DNA of 64,000 nt from Bacilli bacterium (GTDB taxonomy: Bacteria; Bacillota_I; Bacilli_A; ML615J-28; CAG-698): assembly GCA_017617065.1 (NCBI GenBank), contig JAFZWP010000010.1, positions 1 to 64,000 of the forward strand, given 5' to 3'. The translations under genes were made by a program, and so were the position numbers. The notes beneath the pieces were generated by a model that saw only the letters and a list, made by a program, of their open reading frames with translations, was not told the origin of the DNA and made no database searches. Of this stretch, positions 34,570-44,424 are shown one piece after another. The first letter of the stretch is position 1, and each line of letters begins with the position of its first letter.

Positions 34570-36447
34570 TTAATCATTGACATTAACTGATGTCATTCTT
34601 CTCCATCTATATTCACAATTATCATAATCTTTTTCAAAATCTTCATTATGTCCATTAAAACATAATAATTTTTCTTCAAGTTCTTCTACTTTATCGCATC
34701 TACCCTCTAGGTAATCACTTATCTTTTTAATTGCCACTTTAATTCTTTTTTCTAAAGCACCAATTCTTATATCTTGTACATCAAACCCATTAGCTCTATT
34801 TTCTAGATGCCACTGGTAATTAAAGCTATTATAGAATTCTTCGATTAAAGGCAATAATTCTTTTAGTGATTTCAGATTCTCTTTTAATGCAACTTTATTA
34901 TTTGCTTGATAATTCTCTCTTAAATCAATGCCTAGATGTGCTTTCTTATTTAATACTTTGCATAGATTAATTTGAGTTGCAAATAAATAGGCAAATTTAG
35001 TATTTTGATATTTAATCTTATTAAACTCTTCTATATGTTCTAAATACATTTTTACGATATTATCGTCAATTATTGTATCTAGAGTTCCTAGCAATATATC
35101 ATTAAATAATAAATATTTATTAGCACTATTCTTCTCATTGAAATCATTATTATGAGTGATTCTATTAGCTAAATCAAGTTTCATAAAATCATCAAAACTA
35201 ATACCATCGCTTAATAATCTAAATTCATTATTAAATACTAATTTATTTACATCTTTATCTAAATCTAAATAATTATAACGAGTTAGGCTTGCATAAAAAA
35301 TAGCAGGTAATACGGCAAATGGACTAGTTTCTGCTCCATTATCACCCCAAGCAGTTAGAATATAATTATTAGTATTAGTTAGTTTACAAGCGCGCATTGA
35401 AGCATCTATTTCAATATTTGAATATCTATTATCAGGACTAAATCCTAACCACTTCCATGCTCCCCCCGCAAATCCAATTTCATTTCCTAATCTTTTATGA
35501 ATATTTAATACATTTTCGTAATGGGCAACACTTGTGTGATAATAATCCCAATAAATTAGTTCGATATCTTTAGGAATTGATGCAAGTTTTTCATTAGATA
35601 CATTAGCCTCACCTGTAGCTAGAGATACATACATGTCACTCCACATCATAGCATGTAGATTATATTTAGCACAAATATCTAAGACTCTCTTAACATGATA
35701 ATTCATTAATTCTCCACGTTCATGATAACCATTTTTATCTAGATATTTACCTCTACCTACCATATGAGCTTCATCCATACCGATGTGAATCTTTTTAGAT
35801 GAGAAAGCTTCGCTACATGTTTTAATTAATTCTTCGATAAACTCATAAGTCTTATCTTCCCCAATCATTAAAATATCATCACAATCAAATAAACCTGCCA
35901 TACTAGGGTGACGAACGATACTATTAAAATGGGCTAATGTTTGGATACAAGGAATTAATTCAATTCCAAATAATTTACAATAATTATCAATTTCTTTTAA
36001 ATCTTGCTTTGTATAAGGATTGCGTAAATATCCAAAATAAGGATATTTTTCTACTTTATATGTATCTTCTGTATAAAGCATTAGGCAGTTATATCCCATA
36101 CAAGCTAAATATCTAATTAGTTTTTTTAAACTACCTACTTTCATGATAGCGTTTCTTGAGCAATCTAGCATAAAAGTTAAGCTCTTAATGACTGGATCAA
36201 ATTCAAAATTGTAATCAAAATATCGATCAATTTTAAATCTAGTTAAGACATGAAAGAACATTCTATAAGCATATACTTCTTCTGTATATTTAATATGATA
36301 TGCTTCATCAATAAATTCAACTTTGTTAATATCAGCTTTTTCAATATAAATATTGATGTTTGATGCACCTATTTCAAAATCAAATTCTTTAGCTAGTTCT
36401 AATAAGCCATTATTAAGTTGTTTTGGACAATGAATATTAAGTATCAT
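34570..36447 (-). CDS. GH20-family beta-N-acetylhexosaminidase
   Basis: A 625-residue cytoplasmic enzyme. The catalytic pair Asp-Glu is in KIHIGMDEAHMVGRG, with the barrel segments YNCLMLYTEDTYK and GIELIPCIQTLAHF. It removes terminal beta-GlcNAc or GalNAc by substrate-assisted catalysis. The C-terminal ~200 residues are helical (coiled-coil-like, rich in Lys/Glu/Leu), as in some bacterial GH20s. It lies in the middle of the operon. Its product could feed the epimerase encoded three genes upstream. Confidence 0.92.
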   Translation of the reverse strand: MILNIHCPKQLNNGLLELAKEFDFEIGASNINIYIEKADINKVEFIDEAYHIKYTEEVYAYRMFFHVLTRFKIDRYFDYNFEFDPVIKSLTFMLDCSRNAIMKVGSLKKLIRYLACMGYNCLMLYTEDTYKVEKYPYFGYLRNPYTKQDLKEIDNYCKLFGIELIPCIQTLAHFNSIVRHPSMAGLFDCDDILMIGEDKTYEFIEELIKTCSEAFSSKKIHIGMDEAHMVGRGKYLDKNGYHERGELMNYHVKRVLDICAKYNLHAMMWSDMYVSLATGEANVSNEKLASIPKDIELIYWDYYHTSVAHYENVLNIHKRLGNEIGFAGGAWKWLGFSPDNRYSNIEIDASMRACKLTNTNNYILTAWGDNGAETSPFAVLPAIFYASLTRYNYLDLDKDVNKLVFNNEFRLLSDGISFDDFMKLDLANRITHNNDFNEKNSANKYLLFNDILLGTLDTIIDDNIVKMYLEHIEEFNKIKYQNTKFAYLFATQINLCKVLNKKAHLGIDLRENYQANNKVALKENLKSLKELLPLIEEFYNSFNYQWHLENRANGFDVQDIRIGALEKRIKVAIKKISDYLEGRCDKVEELEEKLLCFNGHNEDFEKDYDNCEYRWRRMTSVNVND

Positions 36448-36455
36448 AATTTCAC

Positions 36456-37961
36456 CTATTTATTTAGTATTATATCTAAATCACATTCAAACATTCTGTT
36501 CCAAGGCATATTTATTTTTATGTCTTTCACGTATTTTGTTAAGATGTTTAAATCATTATTAATTACTTTATTAATCTCTTCTTTAACATAGCTATTTATT
36601 AAATCGTTTTTATCTTCTAGATTAAATGGATCTAGTTTATAAGTAGGAAGTATGTTTTCAGTTACCCATTTTCTAGCATATACCATATAGCCATAATCTT
36701 CATAATATCGATAAATCAAAAATCTAATTTTTGATTCTTCATCGCGACTAAAAAAATATGCTACAGCTGATGCAAGGGTAGTACCAATTGTGTTTGAGGA
36801 AGTATTCCAGCCGGCATATGCATCTACCCTTAGTAATAAATCATTTTTAGCTAGCAATCTAACAAATTCAGGATCACTTCCATTACAAAATGCAGTATCA
36901 CCGATCGCTACAATTTTTCCAATACTTTTTACATATTTAATATAATCAATAAATTCGGCTAAGTTTCTTTCAATATCATATACGGCAATGTAATCTGCAT
37001 CATCTTTATGCAACATCTTAGATGTCATATTGATGGCAAGAACTATATCTGCTTCTTCTAATGAATATACTCTAATACCACCAACTGATATTATTTGATA
37101 TTTAATTGTTTCATCTTGCATTCTATCTTCAAACCATGGAATACAAAATGGGGCTTTTGGGCTTGAATACTTAACAAATATTTTTGGTTTATAATTATTT
37201 AACTCACTAATGGCTCTACCAATTAAAGATAAGCCTACATCATCAGCTGATGGATACATGCTAACACTCATATGAAGTAGATTAGTTTTAATAAATTCTC
37301 GCACCCTAATTTGATCCATGGCTGTATAGCCATAAACGGAAGCATCATCTTGAGGAACGATAAAATAATCAAAATAGCCATTCTTTACTAATTCTAGAGT
37401 CTGCATTAAAACTTCTAAATTAGTATTTCTTCTATCTAAATAATCATTTATATATTCTTCTTTAATGAAAGATTTTAATTCTTTCATCTCTTTAATTTCA
37501 TTTTCAGTTAGTTTATTTAAAGATTCTAAATGAGTTAGCTCTCCTAGTCTAAAGATTTCTTTACCGCACTGCCTATAATACGTAGGTTCTTCTGCGTCAC
37601 TACTGTAACTTGGGCAACGCATAATTAACTCAAATCCATAAATCTTAATATCTTTATTGATGTCTTTAATCTTTTTAATTATTTCTAATCTTTTTGTAAG
37701 GTTTGAAAAAGAATAGTGATGAAGCCTTGAAGGAACTAGACCACCAAATATTAAAGTATCCATCGACAAAACCAAACAATCAGCACCTTTCACATTATCT
37801 AGTAACCACTTAGATAATTTATCAAAGTCGGCTCCCTTTTTATGAAAGCACATTATATCTTTTGAAGGCATAATTATTTCAAAACCTTCTATTGGTAACA
37901 AAAGAGGATATTTATAATTACAAGGTCTATCATCTAGAGGTATCATCACTATTCTTTTCAT
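36456..37961 (-). CDS. DUF4127-family protein (first paralogue)
   Basis: A 501-residue cytoplasmic protein of unknown function. Family motifs are PLDDRPCNYKYPLLLP at the start, STDTLIFGGLVPSRLHH-like text (SMDTLIFGGLVPSRLHH), EEPTYYRQCGKEIFRLGEL, VPQDDASVYGYTAMDQIR and AYAGWNTSSNTIGTTLA. These fixed acidic and Asn/Gly sites suggest an enzyme. DUF4127 genes recur in Gram-positive glycan loci; no activity is known to me. A paralogue lies at 47007-48503 in the same operon. Confidence 0.88.
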   Translation of the reverse strand: MKRIVMIPLDDRPCNYKYPLLLPIEGFEIIMPSKDIMCFHKKGADFDKLSKWLLDNVKGADCLVLSMDTLIFGGLVPSRLHHYSFSNLTKRLEIIKKIKDINKDIKIYGFELIMRCPSYSSDAEEPTYYRQCGKEIFRLGELTHLESLNKLTENEIKEMKELKSFIKEEYINDYLDRRNTNLEVLMQTLELVKNGYFDYFIVPQDDASVYGYTAMDQIRVREFIKTNLLHMSVSMYPSADDVGLSLIGRAISELNNYKPKIFVKYSSPKAPFCIPWFEDRMQDETIKYQIISVGGIRVYSLEEADIVLAINMTSKMLHKDDADYIAVYDIERNLAEFIDYIKYVKSIGKIVAIGDTAFCNGSDPEFVRLLAKNDLLLRVDAYAGWNTSSNTIGTTLASAVAYFFSRDEESKIRFLIYRYYEDYGYMVYARKWVTENILPTYKLDPFNLEDKNDLINSYVKEEINKVINNDLNILTKYVKDIKINMPWNRMFECDLDIILNK

Positions 37962-37968
37962 AATTCAC

Positions 37969-39366
37969 CTATTTTTCTGTAACCATAATGACATTCATTA
38001 CGGCTCTTGTATTTGTAAGTTCAGTTGAAGCTGTATCGCTTGATCTAACCAAAACTGTATCTACGCCATCTATTTTACAAATTAGTTGTGTAGATCCGCC
38101 ACCATCAAAGTTGGCACCATTAACAATATTGTTATACATCATAAATTCAGCTAGCATGGCAAGGTTGCATCCATGGCTATCACCGTTAGCTGCTTTTTTA
38201 CCATAATAAAGTGATTCAACTGCATAAATGCAAACAATTCCATCCACATTTACGCCAACAGCTGATCTTGGGACTTCACCATTTTGCGCCCCATTTGTAT
38301 TTTCTAAAGCTACTGTTGAAGGTATGCCACCATTTATAACTAGCGCTTGTCTACAACCTAAAATTGTTTCATATCCATCCCATAAAGCATCCGGTGAAGC
38401 TACACTTAAGCTAATGCTAGATCCTACTGCTATTCTATTTAGAAAAGCAGCAGCTTCGCTGTTAGTACTAGCACAATATAAATATGCTTTGCCACTTGGA
38501 AGTGGGGATAGTGTAGTAGCCTTTGTGGCTACATTTAATTCAAGAACTTGGACTTCACTAGCACCTTTAGATAAATCTAAAGTAGCATACATATCATCAG
38601 GGTTTAAATACAAAGTAGTGTTAACAATCTTAAATGAATTAGATGTTTCAATACTTTTAATACCCGCATTAATTACATAATGTAAGCTAGCTCTAATTAG
38701 CGTTTTCTTAACTGGTACACTAGTTATATCGCCTTCATAATTAATAATTGGACCAACTTGAGCACTACTACCTTTCACACCAAATAACATTGGTGCAGAA
38801 GCTGGAACATCCGATGCATCAGACAAGTAATCATAATTATTATTATCATTGTGACTTGCCTTTACAATAAATCCATCCTTAACAAAAGCATTTACACAAA
38901 CTGATCCAAAGAAATCCGCATTTAATGTTGCATACACTTCTTTTCCGGTTGCTTCTTTGTAAGCAGCACCAGCCGCATAAGGTGTAGTTTTAGAATAATC
39001 AAAGCCAACCGAAGTATTATTTTTAGTACCTGCTTTAATATCTACTTTTGTTAAGTCTACTTCTAAAGATCTTATTACACATACATCACCATTAGCTTTA
39101 GTTAATGTATAAGTAAATAGATTTAGGCCATCTACTATTTCTTTTTGCTCGTATGTAACATTAGAGAATAATGTGGGTGTATAATCTTCTTTAAATCTTG
39201 GTGTCTCTTTTGGTGTATCATCACCTGGTGTTGTATTCCCACCTTGATTTTCTTCACCTGTATTATCATCTGGACTAGGTAGAGGTGGCATTTCTTTTAC
39301 ACAAGCTACTAAGAATAATGATACCAATAATATTAATATAAATATTATTTTCTTAAGCTTTTTCAT
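37969..39366 (-). CDS. Phosphodiester glycosidase (NAGPA-domain) lipoprotein
   Basis: A 465-residue lipoprotein (lipobox LFLVACV, then Pro/Glu/Asp/Gly linker). The C-terminal two-thirds match the NAGPA/phosphodiester glycosidase family, with the hallmark NFDGGGSTQLI and VFGVKGSSA-like strands and RSAVGVNVDGIVCI. In mammals this domain removes GlcNAc from GlcNAc-1-phospho-6-mannose; in bacteria it acts on phosphodiester-linked sugars of glycans and teichoic acids. The Asp-Gly-Gly-Gly-Ser motif is intact. It supports a phosphodiester-containing substrate for this operon. Confidence 0.87.
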   Translation of the reverse strand: MKKLKKIIFILILLVSLFLVACVKEMPPLPSPDDNTGEENQGGNTTPGDDTPKETPRFKEDYTPTLFSNVTYEQKEIVDGLNLFTYTLTKANGDVCVIRSLEVDLTKVDIKAGTKNNTSVGFDYSKTTPYAAGAAYKEATGKEVYATLNADFFGSVCVNAFVKDGFIVKASHNDNNNYDYLSDASDVPASAPMLFGVKGSSAQVGPIINYEGDITSVPVKKTLIRASLHYVINAGIKSIETSNSFKIVNTTLYLNPDDMYATLDLSKGASEVQVLELNVATKATTLSPLPSGKAYLYCASTNSEAAAFLNRIAVGSSISLSVASPDALWDGYETILGCRQALVINGGIPSTVALENTNGAQNGEVPRSAVGVNVDGIVCIYAVESLYYGKKAANGDSHGCNLAMLAEFMMYNNIVNGANFDGGGSTQLICKIDGVDTVLVRSSDTASTELTNTRAVMNVIMVTEK

Positions 39367-39370
39367 AATA

Positions 39371-40564
39371 TTAATCCATACTTTCTAATAATTTAATAAC
39401 AGTGGCAAGGCATCTCATAACATGGAATGGTCCTTTATAGGTATGACCTTTGCAAGGAGGCTCGGTAACACGTCCATCACGGCGTAAATATCCATACCAT
39501 TCACCATATTTATGCTCACTAAAATGGCTAAAAGCATAATCAGTTAATTTAATGAACCAATTTAAATAAAACTCATCATTAGTTTCTTTATACATAAATA
39601 AACTAGCATTTATTCCTTCATTATGTGTCCACCATAATTTCATATCATGTTCATATGCTTCTACAGGATAACCTAAAGCATCAACGAAATATTTAATGCC
39701 ACCAAACTCATTGTCCCATCCTCTTTTAATTGCATCTTTAAAAACAACTTCCGAAAAATCAAATAAATCTTTATTGTTTTCATATTTCGCTTCTTGTGCT
39801 AAGAAAAATGCACATTCAAAGTCATGACCTGGATTAATAATTCTTTCAGTAGATACTTCTAAATTGAATTTATTGTCTAGAGTAATACTTTCAAACATTC
39901 CATGATAATCTTTATTATAATGATACTTAATCTCTTCAATGCATCTAGCCGCATTTTCATTATAATAAGATAAGCGCGCTGGATCAGCATCACGCATAAT
40001 ATAATTAATATTTAGAATTATCATCGGACAAGCCATTGCTTTTGTAGATCTAGTATCTGGATATACTTTAGGGAAGATCTTAAATGGATCAGATTCTGGA
40101 TTAATAAATATATTCCATACTAAATCATAAACTCTTCTAGCTTTTTCTAAAAATTCTACCTCACCTGTTGCTTTATAATATTCAATAGCGGCCATGACAT
40201 AAAATGTTTCGCTAAAATAATATCTTCTTTTTCGAAGTGGCTTACCATCTCTAGTTACTAAGAAGAACATTCTTCCATCTTTATCGAAGCAATGATTATC
40301 TAAAAAATCTAAGCATGATTTGGAAAAAGCTAGATATTCTAAATTCTTACCAAAAGTATTTGATAAATATGCATACATCCAAGCACATCTACCTTGTAGC
40401 CATACGCTTTTATCAGATGAATACACTTCTCCTTTTTCATCTAAGCAATTAAGTAGGCCACCATACTTTTTATCCCATCCATGTTTAAGCCAAAATGGGA
40501 TACAGTAATCGAATAATTCCTCTTTATATTGTTTCAAATATTTTTCTTTTAATAATTTATCCAT
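39371..40564 (-). CDS. N-acylglucosamine 2-epimerase (AGE family)
   Basis: A 397-residue (alpha/alpha)6-barrel enzyme. It follows the vertebrate renin-binding-protein/GlcNAc 2-epimerase pattern closely: KSVWLQGRCAWMY, YYFSETFYVMA, PMIILNI, INPGHDFECAFF, MKLWWTHNEG, YGEWYGYLRRDG and FHVMRCLA. So it probably interconverts GlcNAc and ManNAc rather than disaccharides such as cellobiose. The ATG at 40564 is used; an upstream TTG at 40579 overlaps the intergenic hairpin. It suits GlcNAc released by the GH20. Confidence 0.87.
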   Translation of the reverse strand: MDKLLKEKYLKQYKEELFDYCIPFWLKHGWDKKYGGLLNCLDEKGEVYSSDKSVWLQGRCAWMYAYLSNTFGKNLEYLAFSKSCLDFLDNHCFDKDGRMFFLVTRDGKPLRKRRYYFSETFYVMAAIEYYKATGEVEFLEKARRVYDLVWNIFINPESDPFKIFPKVYPDTRSTKAMACPMIILNINYIMRDADPARLSYYNENAARCIEEIKYHYNKDYHGMFESITLDNKFNLEVSTERIINPGHDFECAFFLAQEAKYENNKDLFDFSEVVFKDAIKRGWDNEFGGIKYFVDALGYPVEAYEHDMKLWWTHNEGINASLFMYKETNDEFYLNWFIKLTDYAFSHFSEHKYGEWYGYLRRDGRVTEPPCKGHTYKGPFHVMRCLATVIKLLESMD

Positions 40565-40578
40565 ATGTTTAACCCACA

Positions 40579-40604
40579 AATAGCGCTTATAAATAAGCGC
40601 TATT
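40579..40604 (-). other. Perfect intercistronic hairpin before the epimerase gene
   Basis: AATAGCGCTTAT (40579-40590) pairs with ATAAGCGCTATT (40593-40604) with a two-base gap. The loop must open slightly, so the real stem is about 10-11 bp. There is no T-run on minus, so it is not a classical terminator in the direction of the operon. It may set mRNA stability or processing between the GH26-like and epimerase genes. Confidence 0.65.
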
Positions 40605-40609
40605 ATTTT

Positions 40610-42628
40610 TTATTTCTTTCCAATTCTTGCGTCTTGGTCAGCAAATCCTTTTTGGAATGCAGCCATTGTATCAGCTAAATCATCATATCTCTCAGAACTT
40701 CCTGGACGAGCAACAAGTTGCAATCTATTTAAGATTACATTGCCTACATAGTCATTAGCGTTAAACCATACAGCACCTCTGATTTGTTTGATGTAATCAG
40801 CAGGAGTTGGGGCGTTCATTTCTTCAAACATCTCTGCTACCCACTGTGCTTGAACTTTAGCATTTCTTCCTTCTACGCCACTATATGCTCCACCACTTCC
40901 GCAAGCAAATTCAGAAATGATTAATTTCCACTCAGTAGAGAATGACTTGCAGTTTTTAGTGAATAAATCTTGATATAAAGACTTAAATGATTTGATTTCG
41001 GCTGCTGCTGTTTGCGCTGAATAATTATTGAATTCATAACTTGTTCCACCAAGTAATTGAACATAATTTAGTCCAGGGAAGTAACATAAATCTTCACCCC
41101 AACTTGAATATGGACAACTTCTTGAAATTGGATTCCAAATCCAAATCATATTAGTACAGCCAACTTCTTCACAAATATCATAAAGTCTTTGCCATGTCAT
41201 AGTAAAGATATCTGGATCAAGTAGAGTCATCATTCCGCAATAACTTGTCCAGTCCGTATTCATTTCATTATTAAGACGGAATAATACAGGTTTACCATAT
41301 TCTTTAATACCTTGAGCTAGTTTTCTGAATGTTTCATCATAATCACCTCTCATAATATCAAACATCGGTGTTAATTCCTGAGCAACTAAGTTATTATTAG
41401 TTGTATATTGGAATGTGAATTGTAAAACTGGTTTATCATCAAATCCATTACCACCAGCAAGTTCAGTTGCCATATCAACTGGAAAGGCATGAACTAGATG
41501 CGTGTATGTAGGATAGATTTCGTATTTATGATTCCATGCTGTCTCAATTAGATTTTGAACGTATTTTGAGTTTCTTAGCACATTATCATAATTTGTTTGA
41601 CCTGCATGTAAGCCGTTAGCATCTCCTGGCATTGAATAAGTAAATACACCCCAGTTAACATATTCAGTGCTTAATAATTTATTGAAGAATGCTTGAGTTT
41701 CGCTGTCCCACTTAGGATTAGGAGTTGCCGCATCACTATAAAAATAATTTCTAGCTGTACCTTTAGAAGTGATTCTTGAATAACTTCTAACTAAATCATA
41801 CATTACTTCACTCTTTTCACTCTTTGATTTCATAACTAGTAAGATAAAGTTTTTAGGATCATTCTTTTGTCTTACTACTGCAATATTATAATATGGTCTT
41901 TCTATTTTATTATTAGGATCTTTAATCTTAACACCAAAGAAATAACAATCATATCCATCTTTAAATTCTAGGTCACCATATGGATTACTAGCAGAAAAAT
42001 GATAATTCATTGGAATAGTACGTTCTAGACCATTATTATTTATGAAATCTTCATTCATAATGTGTTCCATCAACCATTCAGATCCATAAGTATACCATGG
42101 AGTAGATAGTGATGTATATGGATTACTTGATTCAAAAGATAAAGATAAGATTGAATCATCAAATGCCATTTGAATACGGTACTTAGCAATGTTATAATCA
42201 ACACTTACTTCTTTAGATGGAATAGTTAAAGCATATCCATTAGCTAAATTAACAAAACGCATTTTGGCATCACTATATAATTCCATCTTAATATCATGAC
42301 GACTAGAGAAACTAGAAAACTCATCTACATAGTTACCATTTCTAAATACTTTTGCCATCTTAACATCGCTAGATGAATTAAAACCATTAGCAGCATCTTT
42401 TACTTCACCATTAGTATATACGCTATCAAAAACATAACTTAATGTCTTAGCATCATCTAATTCTACTTTTCCCATAGGTTTGTCTCCTCCTTGTTCTCCC
42501 CCTTGATTTTCACCACTTGGGTCATCACCTGGTTCATCACCATTATTTACTGGAGTAGTTTTGCACGCTACTAGAAATGAGCCCAAAATGAAAATTATTA
42601 AAAATAATAAAAATCCTCTAAATTTCAT
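40610..42628 (-). CDS. Secreted GH26-like glycoside hydrolase (lipoprotein)
   Basis: A 672-residue lipoprotein (lipobox SFLVACK, then a Gly/Asp/Glu/Gln linker). The N-terminal ~320 residues are beta-rich and unassigned. The C-terminal half is a clan GH-A TIM barrel. The acid/base Glu is in LFRLNNEMNTDW, with NMIWIWNP and the nucleophile Glu in IISEFACGSGG, the layout of GH26 beta-mannanases. It probably cuts a polysaccharide backbone outside the cell. GH26 is the best guess; a diverged neighbour family is possible. Confidence 0.72.
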   Translation of the reverse strand: MKFRGFLLFLIIFILGSFLVACKTTPVNNGDEPGDDPSGENQGGEQGGDKPMGKVELDDAKTLSYVFDSVYTNGEVKDAANGFNSSSDVKMAKVFRNGNYVDEFSSFSSRHDIKMELYSDAKMRFVNLANGYALTIPSKEVSVDYNIAKYRIQMAFDDSILSLSFESSNPYTSLSTPWYTYGSEWLMEHIMNEDFINNNGLERTIPMNYHFSASNPYGDLEFKDGYDCYFFGVKIKDPNNKIERPYYNIAVVRQKNDPKNFILLVMKSKSEKSEVMYDLVRSYSRITSKGTARNYFYSDAATPNPKWDSETQAFFNKLLSTEYVNWGVFTYSMPGDANGLHAGQTNYDNVLRNSKYVQNLIETAWNHKYEIYPTYTHLVHAFPVDMATELAGGNGFDDKPVLQFTFQYTTNNNLVAQELTPMFDIMRGDYDETFRKLAQGIKEYGKPVLFRLNNEMNTDWTSYCGMMTLLDPDIFTMTWQRLYDICEEVGCTNMIWIWNPISRSCPYSSWGEDLCYFPGLNYVQLLGGTSYEFNNYSAQTAAAEIKSFKSLYQDLFTKNCKSFSTEWKLIISEFACGSGGAYSGVEGRNAKVQAQWVAEMFEEMNAPTPADYIKQIRGAVWFNANDYVGNVILNRLQLVARPGSSERYDDLADTMAAFQKGFADQDARIGKK

Positions 42629-42648
42629 TTTCTTCTCCTTAAATATAC

Positions 42649-44424
42649 TTATTTAATAACTACATCTACGATATTACTATATAAGCCGTACTCGCCTGCT
42701 TCTTCATAATAATATAATAATACTTTCGCACGGCTCTCTTCTTTTTCTAACACAATAATATCGCATTCCTTAGTACTCATCCATCCATTATATGAATAAG
42801 TATTAACATTTACTTTACCACTTGATAGCACTTCACTAGTTAATTCTAATTTAGAATTATCTATTTTTTTAATTAAGTATGCAACCTCTTCAGCCGCATT
42901 AGATGTTGCTATGGAAGATTGCATTTTAAAATGAAGTATATCTTCATATGTCCAAGTATTTTGGACATATCCTCTTGCTAAATAAAAACTAGCTGTTAGG
43001 TTAGAATAATATTCACCATTTTTATTAGCATATACATAACTTTCATCTAAGCCAATGTTGTAATGTCTTAAGAACTTTATTTTATTAGCGTAATCATACA
43101 TTTCTTTATGACCACCGCCTGCTCCCCAGGCAGTTTGGTTTAGACTAGTCTCTTTACCGCTCCTAGCTCCGCCAATATAACCAAGAGGTACTTCTGGCAT
43201 CAGTTGCCTCATTCCTTCAGCTAGTGGGGCAAAGAAAGTAATAGCATAAAAATGCCCCATTGCATTAGGAATAGATTCCATTATGCGCTTAAAATTCTCA
43301 ATACATTTTAAGTTATCAACTGCTTCAATACTACCATTATCAAACTTAAGCTCAATAATCATAATAACATCAGTTTTAATCATCGCTTTTACTAATTCTT
43401 CTAACGTAGTATAAGTTTCCCCATAATTGATGTTATAATCATTCAATTTTGCTTTACGCAAATTATCGATTGTTAGGTTAGTGAAATACCAACCATTCTT
43501 ATCAGAATTAAAATTAGTTTGCGAATTATGACATAATACTATATTTTGATCAGCTAATACTTGTAAATCTACTTCAATATGAGTTGCGCCTTCAGAGTAT
43601 GCGGCAAGGCATCCCGTTAAGCTATTTTCATTACAATATTTTGTAATTCCACGATGGGCAGCAACGTATTGTGCATGATTCCATCCACTCTTTTCAAAAT
43701 AACTAATTGTCTGTTTTAGATTATTAGTAGATGATCCTACTACTCCATAACAGCCACTGGCAATAGTATTAACATTATCTATTAAGCTATCCCCTTTGGC
43801 CCAACATACTTTAGTCATCGCTTGAGCGTATTCAGTTAAAACTGCTAAATTTTCATCATTTGCATTAGCCATTAAGATGTTGCAACCAACATTGTTGCAG
43901 CTTGCAACATATTCCCAATTAGCAAATCTGCTAGAAGGCAGGCTAATATCTGTCATATCATAAACACTATTTAAAATATAAGTAGCATCATCTTGATAAA
44001 CTTTACCAATTACTTCTAAATCATTAGATAAAATCATCAGATCATAAATTGTATAAACATTTTTATAGAAGTTTATAAATCCATCTACATTCTTATTATC
44101 TAATCTAACAATTGGTATAAACTTACCTTTAATGTATTCCTCAAAGAATTCAGAGAAGTTATAACTATCAGCCCCTACAATAACCTTTAAATCTTTATCT
44201 AGATTAAGTATTACTGAAGTTACTAACTTGTTAGCATCTTCATTAAGCTCGCCTAAATCATTTAATTCTAAAACTAAAGTAGGCTCATAAACTAAGCCAC
44301 TATTTAGTTTTTTCGCTTCTAAATAATTACTATAAACACTTGTTGCTTTTGTTTTAATACTAAATAAACAAAGGATTAAAACACCTATAACTAATAATAT
44401 AGAAAACAATCTAACCCTCTTCAT
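42649..44424 (-). CDS. Membrane-anchored or secreted GDPD-family phosphodiesterase
   Basis: A 591-residue protein with an N-terminal signal/anchor (about residues 5-28). The glycerophosphodiester phosphodiesterase barrel begins at about residue 240: AAHRGITKYCNENSL (HRG, EN), ATHIEVDLQVLADQNIVLCH (ExD and later His). All catalytic residues are present. The N-terminal ~200 residues read like a second, degenerate GDPD barrel without the catalytic set. It starts on the stop codon of the Ig-like lipoprotein (TGATG). It could cut glycerol-phosphate polymers or lipid headgroups. Confidence 0.85.
   Translation of the reverse strand: MKRVRLFSILLVIGVLILCLFSIKTKATSVYSNYLEAKKLNSGLVYEPTLVLELNDLGELNEDANKLVTSVILNLDKDLKVIVGADSYNFSEFFEEYIKGKFIPIVRLDNKNVDGFINFYKNVYTIYDLMILSNDLEVIGKVYQDDATYILNSVYDMTDISLPSSRFANWEYVASCNNVGCNILMANANDENLAVLTEYAQAMTKVCWAKGDSLIDNVNTIASGCYGVVGSSTNNLKQTISYFEKSGWNHAQYVAAHRGITKYCNENSLTGCLAAYSEGATHIEVDLQVLADQNIVLCHNSQTNFNSDKNGWYFTNLTIDNLRKAKLNDYNINYGETYTTLEELVKAMIKTDVIMIIELKFDNGSIEAVDNLKCIENFKRIMESIPNAMGHFYAITFFAPLAEGMRQLMPEVPLGYIGGARSGKETSLNQTAWGAGGGHKEMYDYANKIKFLRHYNIGLDESYVYANKNGEYYSNLTASFYLARGYVQNTWTYEDILHFKMQSSIATSNAAEEVAYLIKKIDNSKLELTSEVLSSGKVNVNTYSYNGWMSTKECDIIVLEKEESRAKVLLYYYEEAGEYGLYSNIVDVVIK

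Noticed and set aside
38228-38680. 150-residue plus-strand ORF inside the phosphodiester glycosidase gene
   Set aside because: It is the reverse shadow of a well-supported coding frame and has no ribosome site or homologue.
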